Below, in pieces: positions 1 through 13,300 of a DNA stretch of 64,000 nt. The position numbers were made by a program, and so were the translations under genes. Source of the stretch: Thozetella sp. PMI_491. Its lineage: Eukaryota; Ascomycota; Sordariomycetes; Chaetosphaeriales; Chaetosphaeriaceae. Every line of letters starts with the position of its first letter. Position 1 is the stretch's first letter. The notes below the pieces were generated by a model. That model was given only the letters and a program-made list of their open reading frames with translations. It did not search any database and was not told where the DNA came from. The stretch is from contig MU270037.1 in the NCBI GenBank assembly GCA_021432635.1, forward strand, positions 186,001-250,000, written 5' to 3'.

Positions 1-78
1 CTCATCATGGGTCTCTTGGGCTGCAGTGATAGTAGCCATCATGGCGACGGCAACGGCGAAGAAACCGGAGGTCTTCAT
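1..78 (-). CDS. Secreted protein, 5' end only
   Basis: Reading leftward from the ATG at 76-78, 26 codons stay open to the window edge. The peptide starts with Met-Lys-Thr, then a hydrophobic core rich in Ala, Val and Met, and Ala-Ala before Gln-Glu: a typical fungal signal peptide with a likely cleavage site near residue 20. The body of the gene lies outside the window, so the product cannot be named. Confidence 0.55.
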   Translation of the reverse strand, partial: MKTSGFFAVAVAMMATITAAQETHDE

Positions 79-3000
79 TGTAAAGAGGTCGAGAGTTTAG
101 TATCAACTTGGAGTAGGTGATGTAACCTTTTTTCTCTCTCTCGAGCTGCTGCTATGGGTTGATGGATGAGATAAATGATAACTTAGAAGACATTGGGGAT
201 GTTTCAAACGAGAAGAAAAGCTCAGGATTTATACTTGCACAGTTTCTAATCTGTTGATACATCTGGACTTTTAGGGGAGCTAGCCTCGCCACCTCCTGCG
301 GCCGTTATGTTTTACGCGGTAAGCTTTGCATTTCCCTCGCCATAATGGGCCGCTGGGCTATGTTCCTCACCTTCTTCGACGCCGTTCAGCTGTGCGTGCA
401 AGCACGCCTCATAGCATGCCTTTCTAATGTGTGTGCTGGATCCTCTGGGACTTGTTGCATTGATACCCTCTGTTTGTCGGCTATGAGCCCAGTTCCGAGT
501 CCACAATTAGATTGTCCTTTTGTAAGTCTAACGGGAATCGAGTCAAGCTACACCACTGATAAGCTGACTTGATCACCTCTGCGCCGCGTACCATAAGTTA
601 TAGTTTGGTGGCATGCTAGGCTTTCCTTTGTCTTGGAGCCCTGTCAGCTGTCAGACCGACGACCACAGTCGGGCAAGCGTCCGCGCCGCGGACAGAAGGC
701 TGACCTTGAGGAGGGCGCCGACTGAGTATCATGCGATATGCCAGTTATACGCCGCCACCTTTCATGCGGGTGTTATTTTCTTCGAATCGGCGTCTGCCTG
801 TCGAAGAGATCAGCATTTGTGGAACCTGCTTTGTGGCACAGGCTCAAAGGTCCCCGAACCCTTTGTGTGGCGAAGTCATTATTTTGCAGATTCGTGGGTA
901 AGGCCCCAGAAACAATGCGTATCATTTGTTCTAAATTTACGGCCTTTGGGGTTGAGTTTCATGTGTAACTCGATTTCTGCCTGGAGGCACTGAATACAAA
1001 GATGATCAGGTCTATCAAATCCATATCCTGCAAAATTCTGTTGTTTGCATGACTTAGATAGGTCAGAGAACTTCCCTGACATAATGTAATCGAATAAGCG
1101 ACGAAACAACGAGGAGTTTCCCGTGTGATTGGCTCTCAAAGAGCCTTATAGACTACCAAAAGGTCTTTTCGAAGGAGCGCTTAACCCGGGCTATCGGTCG
1201 GAAGACATTGCCTTAAGTCGCTGTGGAGAGTCGTATCTGCATCGCTACATGAGTAAGAGGGTACATCCTGCCTGACGGGCAAGCGACTTGTTACACGACG
1301 CTCACGTAACCTGAGGAACAAATACTTCAAATGACCGACGAAGCCATTTGAATTATTGAAAAGTATATCCCTCTAATATTCTAGCAGAGACCAGTTTGTA
1401 GCCGAATATGAATGTACCTTCTCAGCCTCAACCTCGACCACTCCCCAGCCGACGCAAACGTATGGATGAGCTTTTCGAAGACAGTAGCTTCCCAGGCCGT
1501 TGGAAAATAGGAGAAAGGTTAAGCAAATGTAGAATAAGATAAAAGAACCCCTTGTTAGTAACTTCGCCTAACAAATTCTTTGTGAACAGATCACTAAATG
1601 TGTCTGAGCTAACTGACTCTATCTAGGGGCTTAAATGAGGCATCGGAGAAACAAATATAGTGACCGGAACGACATTTATCCGTTCAACTTTAGCTGGAGC
1701 AGGAGAACTAGTGGATAGCCAGCTTGAACCACACTCATTTTGTGGCCTTTGGTCCGCATAGAAACAACATATACATTCCGGATGCCGTGGCCCAACTTGA
1801 TGATTCCGATTGAGGGCATTTAGGGAATGGCCAAAATAGTCCCGAATCACTAGCACTGCCTGGGATTACGGTTTCCGTTCGAGCAGACTTTGTCGAGATG
1901 ACGAGCTCTGGGTACAGCTCAGAGTCACCTGCTAAAACGGATAAGATCCACTATTGTAATTGGAGGTTTTGCGAGATCGTACGCGGCGTCATTTTTTATC
2001 CAGTTTAGACTAAGAGGGCCATATCCAATGAACCTCATGTTGGCTCCTGACCTACAGTTCAACACGTCACTATGAGACCCAAGGGGGTGGCTGATTCAAG
2101 TTAAAGACTGGGAAACACTCCTTCCGGGAAAGAAATCAAGGAACACGCTCCTGTAATTCACTCCACCTACGTAAAGTAACGACCCATCAGTCAAATAGGG
2201 GGGCGGCCATGCAGATGCATCCCCCCCTCCCGTACTTCACCACCAAAGGCTTGCACGATCCTCAAGGTTTTTGGTCTGATATTTTTGCTCTACAAGCCGA
2301 GAGTAGTAATTAACCCCCTCGATGATAGGTGAAGGGCCATTTTCTTTTCTTCTCTAATGACTCGTAACAGTGCTGAGAGAGACATCTAGCTAGTCAATAT
2401 GGCCTTGAACTACTTTGGCGTCTCCAGCTGCCATAATTGATCGCTGGGACAACGCCTCGCGATTAGCTCGTCTAGGCCGCGATACACTCATCTACTATCA
2501 AACGGATTACTCCGGCGCCAAAAAAAAATTAGCTGATTTCTGACTATGCTATCTTGAATCACCAACTCGGCTTGATGTAGCAGGTATCGGCAGACTACCA
2601 ATATCAATATAAACCTCGATCGATCAACTAATTAGCTGTCCTCAGGCTTAGGAGCCTCGAGGGATAGCTGACGGCTGTTGAGCAAGTCGTAAGAGAGGAG
2701 GCCACGGTCTGTAATAGATGGGCGTTCCGCAGCTTCTATTGGTTGCCAGGCCGGTTACAATTTCGCGGTTTTCTATGGCTGGTGAGGTATCCAGAGGGCG
2801 GGAGGGTGCCAAGTAGGCTCTCCATCACGGATTAGTACGAAGTGGACTTAATTCCGCATGTGCGGAAGGCAGCGACTAAGTTGGCTGCCCGCTACTATAA
2901 CGTCATCTTCACGCCAGCGCAGTTCGAGCAACAGGCAGTGTCACGCGAGCTTGTTCCGAAGGATCAAGCTATTGATTGATACTCATTTACATTGTGGCAA

Positions 3001-3379
3001 ATCAGACACCGTGCCGCAAGCGAGCATCAAGCTTCATTGCGGAATCGGGGCATCGCTGTACCGGGGGTCATCCCTATATCCCCTACACTGCAGCAAGGTA
3101 CCCACGTACCCACCCGGCAGCGTAGCATACCCCTGCAGCAAGGCGATGGATCCGAAAGGCCCCGTACCTTGCTTTCTCCGGGAGAGTGCTGCAGGGCATT
3201 TCCAAGTCCCCAGTGTCTTGTACCATTTCGGTACCTTGTTCTATAATGCACCTACTGTCCATCCGGCGGGTAGGCGGAGACGTGCAGCCCCTCTATATCT
3301 GCGATCTAGTAGGCACTGTCTATAGTTCGAGCGCATCACCACAACTGTCCACCACGGCCATTGTGCTAGAACTCCAAGC
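79..3379. other. Long intergenic stretch, no gene recognised
   Basis: I see only short open frames without family motifs or convincing splice-linked exons. The left end is the promoter of the leftward secreted-protein gene and the right end that of the LysM gene. No repeat, RNA gene or transposon remnant stands out. Confidence 0.5.
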
Positions 3380-5255
3380 ATGGCTGTCGTGTGGTCTTTC
3401 TTGGTTTCCCTGTTGGCGGCGACAGCTGCCGATGCTATCCAGATCTGGCAAGACCCTATCGACATCCCCACGACTGTCCCTAACCGATGCAGAGCAGCTC
3501 TAGTGCAGAATATCACATGCAGCGACTTCCTGGTATCGCCGCAAAAGGCGGCTCAAGGCGAAACCGTGGTGGGCGACGCCGCTGATGTCTACTGTGGTGA
3601 TACATGCTCAGCGTCCATCACCCAGTTCCAGACTGCCGTGGGTGCGGCTTGTGGCGACACGTTTTACCAGCTCTTCGTGAACAGCACGCTGCAACAGTCT
3701 GCCAAGGGTATCGCGGACCAACTGGCGTGGGCGCACAAGCTCGTGTGCATTAAGGATTCGTAGGCATCTATCTCTACGACCCATCTAGTTTGTTGGTCTA
3801 GGCTAACGGAATAATGCAGCTCGGGCTACTGTCTCGCGGACATGTACGCCGGCAATAAAGATGTTTGCTCGGACTGCTACCTTCAGTATGGCTCGACGAT
3901 GCAGGAGTCGGACTATGGTCGCGCCGTGATCCCCGAGGCTGCATTCAAGGACCTGCTGTCTACTTGCTCGGTGGACGCGACCAAGTATCCCTACACGTAC
4001 ACTGCCCCTCCTACCACCACGGGCGGGCCGACGTCTACTACTACAGCGCCGCCAAGCACATCCACGTGCCCCGGATCCGTCTACACGTCAAAAGAAGGCG
4101 ACACCTGCGAGTCCATCTCCCTGGCCCAGTCGGTTGCAACGGATCGACTAGTCGATGTTAACTACTTGGACTACAACTGCACCACACTGACGGCAGGCAT
4201 GCAGTTGTGCATCCAAGACACCTGCAAGCTAGCAACTATTCAGACGAATCAGACTTGCGACGACATTGCTGCAAATGGGGGTTTCAGCGTTACTCAGCTG
4301 ACTTCTTGGAATCCGTGAGCTACCTCTTCAAGACCGCTGTTTGGAGAATAACACGCTGATGGATTCGAACAGCACGCTCAAGAGCGCGTGTGATAGCAGG
4401 GTCACGCCAAATCTCGACGCCTTCGCTGGACGTCATATATGTATCGAGTATGTTGGCTGGTGATTGTTCGTGAGATTGCGCAGCGACTGACGACATGACT
4501 ACTCACAACATAGAGCTCCTGGCCAGTATTCTTTCCCAACTACGCAGCTCCCATCATCACAGCCGACCTGGACACTGTAAGTAGCGCACGGAATTACATG
4601 GAAAACTGATTGTCAGCATCTGACCACTCCTCTGCCAAGAAACTCCACTATGTTCTCCTCGTGGACCACCGGCACTGTGATTATTTCCCCAACAGACAGC
4701 ATAGTAACTGTCACGAGCAACTGGGATCCCGACTTCACCCCTCCCCCGGAGTCAGTGGGGTGGGATACCGATGAGGAGACGGCGATGGAGAGCTGGCTCG
4801 GCTCCTGCTGGATCAGTGCTGACGACTACAACAACGAATTCGATCCCTTCAGCATGGCCGAAGGGTGCCAAACGCTGTATTGGCAGTATTGCTACTACGA
4901 CCCGACGCTTCCATCGCCAAGCCCGTCTCTGGCCCGCGCCCCCAGCGTTTGCACACCTGATCGCAGCAGCTATGACCTAGGCACGGATCCGGACCCCGTG
5001 ACGACGCCTCAACCGATCCAGGATGGCATGACTACGGGGTGCAACAAATTTTACAAGGTCGTAGCCAACGACAATTGCCAAACCGTTGCCAGTAAGCAAA
5101 ATGTTACGCTATCCGACTTTTACGCCTGGAACCCGGCCGTGGGGTCCGAGTGTCGCAATTTGCAGCTCGATGTCTACGTATGTGTGGGATTCGACGAACG
5201 ACTTGTCTACACTACGCCGACGCCAACTCCGGCGATCAAGCTTAAGTGGTTCTAA
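3380..5255 (+). CDS. Secreted LysM-domain protein with three LysM modules
   Basis: Predicted secreted chitin-binding protein of 542 residues. Exons 3380-3759, 3820-4314, 4373-4447, 4514-4576 and 4640-5255 join in frame through GT-AG introns of 58-66 nt. A signal peptide (MAVVWSFLVSLLAATAADA) is followed by a Cys-rich region, a Thr/Pro linker, LysM modules at about 210-255 and 261-312, a second linker region and a third LysM at about 471-520 with the typical Trp-Asn-Pro. LysM modules bind N-acetylglucosamine chains, and such proteins often neighbour subgroup C chitinases, as here. It is much larger than classical LysM effectors, so wall binding or a partnership with the chitinase is likelier than simple immune-evasion effector work. 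The C-terminus after LysM3 is short. Confidence 0.85.
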
Positions 5256-5507
5256 TTCTAGTGGCACTGAGCCCCGGAAATGAAGCAGGCATCTACGGAG
5301 GAAGCACGGTCATGAGGTGGAATCAGACACACGCTTAGTGGCGCAATTCCATATGCCATTTTCTCACATTCCAAGTAATTATTTGCCCAAAAAAGGATTC
5401 ATTTCAATGCCCAGTGTGTTATACTTGATGCTATGTTGGTGAATAAATTGTATTCGATTCGGTGTTAGAGGCGGCAATTCTTGACCACCTACATAATATG
5501 AACCCTT

Positions 5508-6457
5508 TTAATCGGCCTCCGCCATTACAAGGGGTAACAGAGCTTGCATGACCTCCCCGCGTGTCTTGTACTTCTTTCCCACCGCTGCATCTAGCCAGTA
5601 CTCGGACTCCCAGAGTGCACCCCGCGAGTTGTACTCGCGAAGATACTGCACTTCGTCGGGCTTGATTGTCCCCTCCTTAATAATGTTCCCCTTCTTATCC
5701 CGGAAGATGAGCCAGAACTCTTCGTTTTCGAAAGCCTTCTGATCAACTACAAGTAGCATGCCTGACGACGCAGATGCAATTCCCATTATAGCATCTTCGT
5801 AGTCGTCCTCCTCTAACTCGGCTTCATCTCCTTTAGCGAGTACCAGTTCTTGGGTGGCGTCAATGTCCTTGTTGCTGAACGCGCGGTGGTGGCTTGAAGC
5901 CGCCAGCTCTGGCAGTACTTCGTACACGCGAGACCAATTCTCCGAGCCCATATCAAACAGCGTCGCGTCGTTGAGCACACGCCACCAGCGGTCGTCAACA
6001 CCACCAAAGGCATCCTCCATCGGATCGGCTTGCTCTAGCCAATCGCGGAGTTTCTCGTCATCGGCAGCACCACCACCGTAGTATGTGCGCAGGACGACCA
6101 GCTCGTCGAATAGCTGGTTGCTCTGGGTGACATACTTTTCGGCGACGCGGCGCAGCTGCTGCACTCGCCAAGGGACTAGAACCGACTGCACCACTTCCTC
6201 AGCCCCCGCCGGTATCGACGGATCGCTAGGAGAGGAGGCCACCACATCCTCCTGGATGAAGGCCCGCACCAGCTCGCGCCGTTGCTGGTCGGGGGCGAGG
6301 GGCGAGGTGGCATCCCAGGTACGCTGGCCAGGGGTGTAAGCCCGCGATGCAGGAACATACTGAAAGGGGGTTACAATGCTCCATAACTGACCATCAGGTA
6401 CTGCTCGACGGGGAGTGCGCCCCAAGCGGGCGTGACAGCTTCGGCGCTTTGGTCCAT
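5508..6457 (-). CDS. Cytosolic protein of unknown function in the LysM/chitinase locus
   Basis: I do not recognise the family. The main exon (6359-5508, 284 codons with stop) has coding-like composition, no signal peptide and no membrane segment; it is acidic in the middle (LEEDDYEDAIMG) and ends with a compact alpha/beta-like stretch around LLVVDQKAF and FWLIFRDKKGN. A start at 6455-6457 (MDQSAEAVTPAWGALPVEQY) joins in frame through an intron of only 32 nt (6360-6391) with GT, branch-like TGTAAC and CAG. Without that intron a start at 6425 in the main frame is possible. It lies between a secreted LysM gene and the chitinase, both on the opposite strand, and diverges from the chitinase. A self-protection role is only a guess from position. 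Confidence 0.7.
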
Positions 6458-7375
6458 GATTGTGCCGAGGTTGTGGTGAAGTTGCTTCGGAACAAATGCT
6501 TCTCTCGATTCAAGAGGGCCAGACGGTTAATAGTGGAAAAGATGAGATTTTAGGCAGCGATCCTTTGGTGGACTTCCGGCAAGTTTCAATGTCTTGGTAG
6601 CTAGTTTGAGATAACAATCATCTAGCGTCGGCATACTTGTATGCTGAGCCGTCGTACATAGCAGAGGGATATTTGGGGGCAGAGGCGGGTAGCACCTTCC
6701 GGTTTTAGATAGCGCAGGGCTGTGTGGGTAAAGGCTAGGTACCTGGTAAGTGCATAGTCCCCCCTCCGTTCTTCCGATCTGCGCTATTCACGCAAGTTGC
6801 GGCACTTCGTGTTCAGGGATAAATTCTGGGGTACTGCTATCCGCCGTACTTTTTAGACACACTAGTCGCCGCCGAACTCGGCTCTATTAACTAATAATGA
6901 AGGTACCTTACATAGCAACAGGCATTCCAATGCCGATGCTCCGTGCGCCAAGAAATAAGGCATCGAATATTGTCTCAACTAAGCAAGGCCGCTTATTCTG
7001 AGTAGCCAACTAGGCCAAAAGTGGACGCAAGGTCACAGTCTCCTATTGTGCTCTGGCAGTGAAAGGGGCGTCTCACGAGCCAAAGGAGCCCGAATGACCC
7101 AGTTTCTGCTGCAGTGACATTTTCTTAATATAAATCTCAAAATGGATCCAAATGCTAGCTATCGGGGGAGGGGGTGACTTAGCCTAGTGAAATGCAAGTA
7201 GGTGCAGTGGCACCGCGTAGGCAACACCAAGGTGCGAAAGGCATGGCGCGATATATCCCTTGAGCGGCCCCCGTACACCTTGTCCAGTGCCTGAGTGTAG
7301 GCTTTTATACAAGGTGTGGGTGTCCGGATTGGTACTCTTTCGCGTATTCGGGCTCGCCTCCAGCAACAAGTAGCC
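6458..7375. other. Divergent intergenic region before the chitinase
   Basis: This 918-nt region must hold the promoters of the leftward unknown gene and the rightward chitinase. Apart from the TATA-like element close to the chitinase start I see no clear repeated motif and no gene. Confidence 0.5.
7301..7310 (+). promoter_or_regulatory. TATA-like element of the chitinase gene
   Basis: CTTTTATAC lies about 70 nt before the chosen chitinase ATG (7376), a plausible distance for a fungal TATA box with a short leader. This is pattern only; no transcript start is known. Confidence 0.35.
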
Positions 7376-10300
7376 ATGAGGTCGTTTCGCGGGCTGCACG
7401 GCCTCTGGGCCCCGATGCTGGCAGTCATTCTTTTACTCTGCTTCTCTCATACTATCAAGGTGTCCGCTCAGCAGGATTCTCCCTGTGACGCTGATCACCC
7501 ATGCAAAGTCGGTTGCTGCTCCAAGTTCGGCACCTGTGGTTTCACAGATCAGCATTGTGGTGATGGCTGCCAGTCCAACTGCAATGCAACTTCCGAGTGT
7601 GGCGCGCATGCCCCAGCGGACGACTTTGACTGCCCCATCAATGTCTGTTGTAGGTATGTTACAGTGATCCCGGCCCCTGGAAGGATATCTACTACCATGG
7701 CTAACCATCTTCAAAGCCAGTATGGTTTCTGCGGCGTGACAGATCTGTTCTGCGGAGACGGCTGTCAGCCAAACTCAGACGGCGGTGGCTGCGGCGAAGC
7801 CCCGTATGTATACTCCATCTCTACTTTCGCCGTTCAATCTCGCATACGGTCTTCTAACAGAGTGCATAGTCGCCCGGCCGCCTGTCCCACTAATACCAAC
7901 GCCCTTAGTTACACGCGGCGCGTAGCCTACTATGAGCTCTTCTCCAAGGGTCGGTCCTGCGGCGTCAAGGAGCCTGAGGACCTGCCGCTCGCGCCGCTCA
8001 CACATCTGAACCTAGCTTTTGTCAACTTCGGATCGGACTTCAAGCTCATTGATGACAACCCAGACTGGGTTCGTCGCGCGGCACTCATGAAACTCAAGTA
8101 TCCTAACCTGCGCATCAATCTCGCCGTTGGTGGATGGGCCTTCAACGACCCCCCTACGTCGACATTCTGGACTACAATGGCCAACGATTACGAAAACCGC
8201 CAGACATTTATACGGTCTGTAGTGGATTATCTCCGGACGTACGGCCTAGATGGTATTGATATTGACTGGGAGTACCCTGCGGCCACCGACCGTGGCGGAG
8301 AGCCCATGGATACAGACGGGTATGTCACGCTGGTAGCCCAACTAAGAGAAGCCTTCGATAAAGAAGGGAGCGGTTGGGAGATCTCATGCGCTATCCCTAG
8401 CAGCTATTGGTATCTTCGCGGATTTGCACTGGAGTCTATGCAGAAGTACATCGACTACTTCAACCTGATGTCTTACGATATCTATGGCGTCTGGGACCAA
8501 ACGAATGAATGGACCGGTCCGTACCTCAAAGGTCACACCGACTGGAGTCAGATCGAGCTGGGCCTAGACTTGCTCTGGCGAAACGGTGTCAAGCCCGAGA
8601 ATGTCGTGCTTGGCGTGGGCTTCTACGGCCGTTCCTTCACAATGTCGGACCCTAACTGCTACCAGCCTGACGGTGTGTGTGAATTCAGTGCTGGAGGTAT
8701 CGCGGGCTCGTGTACAGATACGGAGGGTGTGCTGGCGTACTATGAGATCGCCAGTCGCAATACAACACTCGATGTTCAGACATATTACGACGCCAACAAC
8801 ACCGTCAAGTGGAACGTCTTCGGCGGCAGTCAGTGGGTCTCGTATGACGACGCACAGTCTTGGAGCGATAAAAAGGCCCGTCTCTCCGAACGTTGCTTGT
8901 CGGGGATTATGATATGGGCCATCGACCAAGATACGGGCAATTTCGATGCCATGGACCAGTTATTTGGCGACTTTTCGCACCTGCAGCTGGACGGGCTCGA
9001 CAACGACTCGGCTGAAAAACTCTCGGACTTGTTCGGGCAATATACCGGCCAGGACTGCTTCGTAACAGAGCGTTGCACTAAAGACGGCGACGGCGAGAAG
9101 GGGTCCGACCAGGTCTGCCCGACCGGGTTCCAGTCCGTTGCCACAGCCCATAACCCATACCAGAAACTGCCACACACGTTACAGGGAAACTGCGATGTGG
9201 GTTGGTATCGCCATATATGTTGCCCCAAGACCTCGATGCCTCAGCACTGCGAGTGGAATGGCGCGCCAGTGCGAAGCGAGATCGGCTGCAGCGGTCACTG
9301 CGGCGAGGGCACTTTTGAGCTCAACCAGGACACAGCAATAGACGCCAAGGGTGAAAAGCAGTGCTACCAGGGCTCACGTAAGTTGTGCTGCCAGGGTACT
9401 GCATTACTTGAGCAATGCTTCTGGAATGACTGCCAAGGTCCCCTCCAATGGCAGACAAACCAGCCACCCACCTGTCCTGACGATGCAGACTTCGTCGCGT
9501 GGAGGTACAACAAGCCCGACGGAACCGGTCTCTGCCGTGAAGAGTATGTGAGTCCCGTGGACGGCAAGAAGGGAAGCCCGCTCAAGGCCCCGTTCCGAAG
9601 CGCTCTGTGCTGCCCTAAAGGTCGCTCGTTCAGCAATTGTAACTGGAGCAACCATCCAGCAGGCTCGACTTTCGACATGAACGCCATGTGTGTTCCGACG
9701 CCTTGCAGACAAGACCAAGTGCAGCTTTCGTCCGCGCTGGACCCGCCTGAGTCGGACACCGCGGGCACACAGCACGACTATTGCTACGGTATAACTGTGC
9801 CACCTAATACAGATGCGCACTTTCCCCTCTGCTGCGATCCGCCATCAGTGTGGAATAAAGACTGGCCCGTAGACCCCAAAAAGTTGTGGAGCATCGCCTA
9901 TGCCGACAAGAACACGGACAAAGCCGTGTGGGCATATGACGACGAGTACGACCACAACGACAAGGACCCGGTCCGAGCCGACGCGAACAAGATCGACGGG
10001 AGCGACGCCTACGGCTTCATGATGCTCAATGGTGCCAAGGAGGCCATTGACGACACCTTTGGCGAGTCGCATACCGTCGTAAGGCGGTCGGCGGAGATTC
10101 CCAAGGTGAAGCGCGATATCCTGACCAACAACAAGACCCTCCTCGACAGCGTTTTTGAGCACTCGGAGGAAACTTTCTACGTCTACTGCAACTTCCCCAA
10201 GAGTGATAGTAGATGTCAGGCTGTTTGGGATGGCGGCGTCGAGGACACCATCGTGCGTCTTCCGGACCATGTGGGTGAGGGTCCTTTTGCACGTATTGTC

Positions 10301-13300
10301 TCCATGGAACTGGCTGAGGACTACGCGCTGCCAGAGCACCATCTCGTTCATCGCTCGACGGAAGCTATCAATGAAAACCCTGTCTACCGTGTCACAATCG
10401 ACTACAACTTCCACGCGGCCCGTCAGGACCGCGGCAATGTCAACATCCGCATCGACTATACAAATCTGCTTGGGTACTGGCAGGAGATGACAAACTCGGA
10501 TCCTGACACATCTAGCAGCCGCATCAAGAGGTCCGTTGCGGAAGAAGGCTACAGTATGGCCAGCTTTAAGAGACGTGTGCAGCGCGGCGAGGAGCATGAG
10601 AAAACGCTGCGCAAGCGCAAGACACCCGAAGTCGTCCGCAGGACGGTGCCTTTCGAGAACGAGGATATAGACTTTTCCGACTTGGAAGATCCTGAGCCCT
10701 ACACGCATCTCATTGAAAGCCGCAATTTGGCCAAGCGCTGGTGGGGAACCTTCTTGCGCTGGCTCGAGAAGCTGACTACGGTGCGAAAGGCCGAGAAAGG
10801 AGACTTGCCCCTGGGATGGGCCCAGACCCTCAACATCTTCCGTGCGCAGTGGGGATGCCCTGGGAAGTCGTGGTCAGCAAACCTGCGTATGGATCTCGAA
10901 GCCGAACTCAGCATGCAGGCGACGTATGCCTACTACTTCAGTACGACTTTCATCCCGCCTACCAACAAGCCCGACGTCTTCTTCTACTTTGGCATGGAGC
11001 CCACGGCCTATGTAGGGCTGAACCTGGTGGGTAATGCGGCCGCTCGCCTGACAACCGGCCGAAAGAAGATCATCGACACGCTCTCCTACCCTGGTCTCGC
11101 AATCAAGGGAATTGCTGCCGTCGGACCTACGCTTGATGTCTATGGCGAGGTTCGTGGAGACCTGAATGTCCACGGAGAGATGAAGGCCGGTGTCCGCGTT
11201 ACTTTCCCCAAGGCGCAGGCGTACTGGCCGCAGGATGATGACAAGATCAAGGAGTATGACGAGTACCTGGATCTAGACCTCACTTCGCACGAGGAGCCTC
11301 ATGAGACCGAGGTTGCACCAACCTTCGAGGCAGGGGTTCAAGTCACTGCAGGTCTAGCCGTCATTGTGCAGCCCGAGGCGAATGTCGGCATCACCGTCGG
11401 CGGTGGCTCCTTCACCGGCGGCATTACGCTAATCTCGGCCACCGTCACCGCTTACTTGAAGGCTGCGCTGCAGTTCAAGGCCACTGGTTCCGTCAACCTT
11501 GTTACAGGCATGTTCGACTATGAATACGGCGCAGCCCTATTCTATAATCTGGGCTACAAGGCACAGGCAACAGTGCTTAAGTGGGTCAGCTGGTCACTGG
11601 GTGACCGTAACGCATACAGCCCTGACCGCAAGATCGACATCTATGGCCCCAAGACCGGCTCCATCGACCTCACGGGCGGGCGGCGCGATGGTGTCATCCG
11701 TCGTCAAATGGTCAGGTTGATCGACTCGCCTCCGGAGGACATTGAGGCCTACAACAATGAGTCTATGAGCGCCTTAGCCGACCCGACATGGTTGTTCCGG
11801 CGCGCCGACGATATGGATGTCGATGGGCCCGACAGCCCCAGCTTCACCCAGCCTATCACCTGTCCGGCCGGAGACTCAGCTACAATCAAGATTCCCGCAC
11901 TAGTCGGTACGTGTTTCCACATTGAGTTTAACAATAGCCCCGCCCTCTCTGCTTTTCTCTTCATTTCGATTGTACTAACAACAGACAAACAGTTAATTGT
12001 GCTGCGTTCCCACAGCTACAGGTTGAGAACCGACAGACGGGCGCCTACCTCGGCCTTACCACCAGCCTGTGTCAGGGGTACAAGACGTTGCAGAACTTGC
12101 CGCATACCTTGACCCATGCAGCTCCACTGGACGCTAGCCAAACGACGCGAAAGAACACGCGGCGCACGCAGTCGTGCGGCAACGAGTTCGAGTCCTGTTT
12201 TACGGACAACGAAGTCCTTTACGCCGCGATCGGCTACCGACCTCCCTCATCGACAGTCCAGATGCTCGAGTGTGATGAGTATCCTTGGGCCTCGTCAGAA
12301 GAAGGTGGTAACTGGAAGCCCGCGAACGAACGGTCCAGGCTGTGTGTGCCACGAGTGCAAAATAACCACGGCGGCCAGTGCATTGAGATGCTCAGTGGCA
12401 TACAGTCCAATGTCGGCCAGATGGAGCCCGTCGACCCACCGGCAGGGAAAAGCCGCGTTGACATGTGGGCGGCGTGGGGCAAGAGCGCTCAGCAGAATAT
12501 CTGGTACACTGAGGATGATGTTGGCTCCGTCCAGAACCGGATGACCGACTATGACAATGCCCAGCCCGTGCCAGTAGGGTACTCGGAGTCCGATTGGAAG
12601 AAGACCGGGAACTCCAACAAGCATTCCTGGGTGTTCAAGCGCAACTACACCTTCGACATCGCCGATGATGCCTCCGACGGCGTGGCTCTTTGGGACGCTA
12701 CTAGCAAGAAGATTATCAACTCGAGAGATACCATCCGCAACGCCAACGGCTATGGATCCGTTCTGTGCGCCCTCAACAAATTCGGCCAGGATACCTACTA
12801 CAAGTACCCAACTGACTCGAATGGACAACAGTGGAATGCACTGTGCTACAAGCTCCCAATTGGAACGAGTAGGTTTCACCTATTATTCATTGGCTCGGGC
12901 GTCTTTTCCTGTGGCTGACAAACATGCTTTCCTAGATCATTACTGGCCAAACACTTATTCATACACTCGCTGTTACCTTGAGTACAGCGCCACGCACAAC
13001 GCAAAGCGTTCCGATGTACCTACCTATGGGGGTTGGGAAGTCACTGGTGAGCAAATGGCCCAGAGCTGCAGCATCCCCGCAGAAGACGGTCCCATTTCTT
13101 CCGTACTAATCTATTTAATAGGTGTTCGGCATCTGGATGATGATTTTGATGCTGAGACAGATCTTTCTGCTATTATAGCAAGAGATCATGAGGTCTGGGC
13201 TGAAAAAGAGGCACGAGCAAAAAGCGCAGCTAGAGCTTCAAAAGCTGCTAGAACAGTGCCATACCAGCGTCGGGATGGGGCGGCTGAGACAGAGCCATTT

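Noticed and set aside
613-993. 126-codon frame near the left end
   Set aside because: No recognisable domain and no coding-like pattern; overlapping frames of similar length exist.
2858-3325. 155-codon frame upstream of the LysM gene
   Set aside because: Basic, Ser/Arg/Cys-rich, overlapping frames on both strands equally open, no motif and no good context; probably leader or promoter DNA.
9845-10708. Long antisense frame (287 codons) inside the chitinase gene
   Set aside because: Mirror of high-GC coding sequence on the other strand; Val/Leu-rich nonsense with no motif, while the sense strand is a clear chitinase.
12295-12879. Antisense frame of 194 codons opposite the chitinase C-terminus
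   Set aside because: Lies fully within sense exon 4 and has no family signal.
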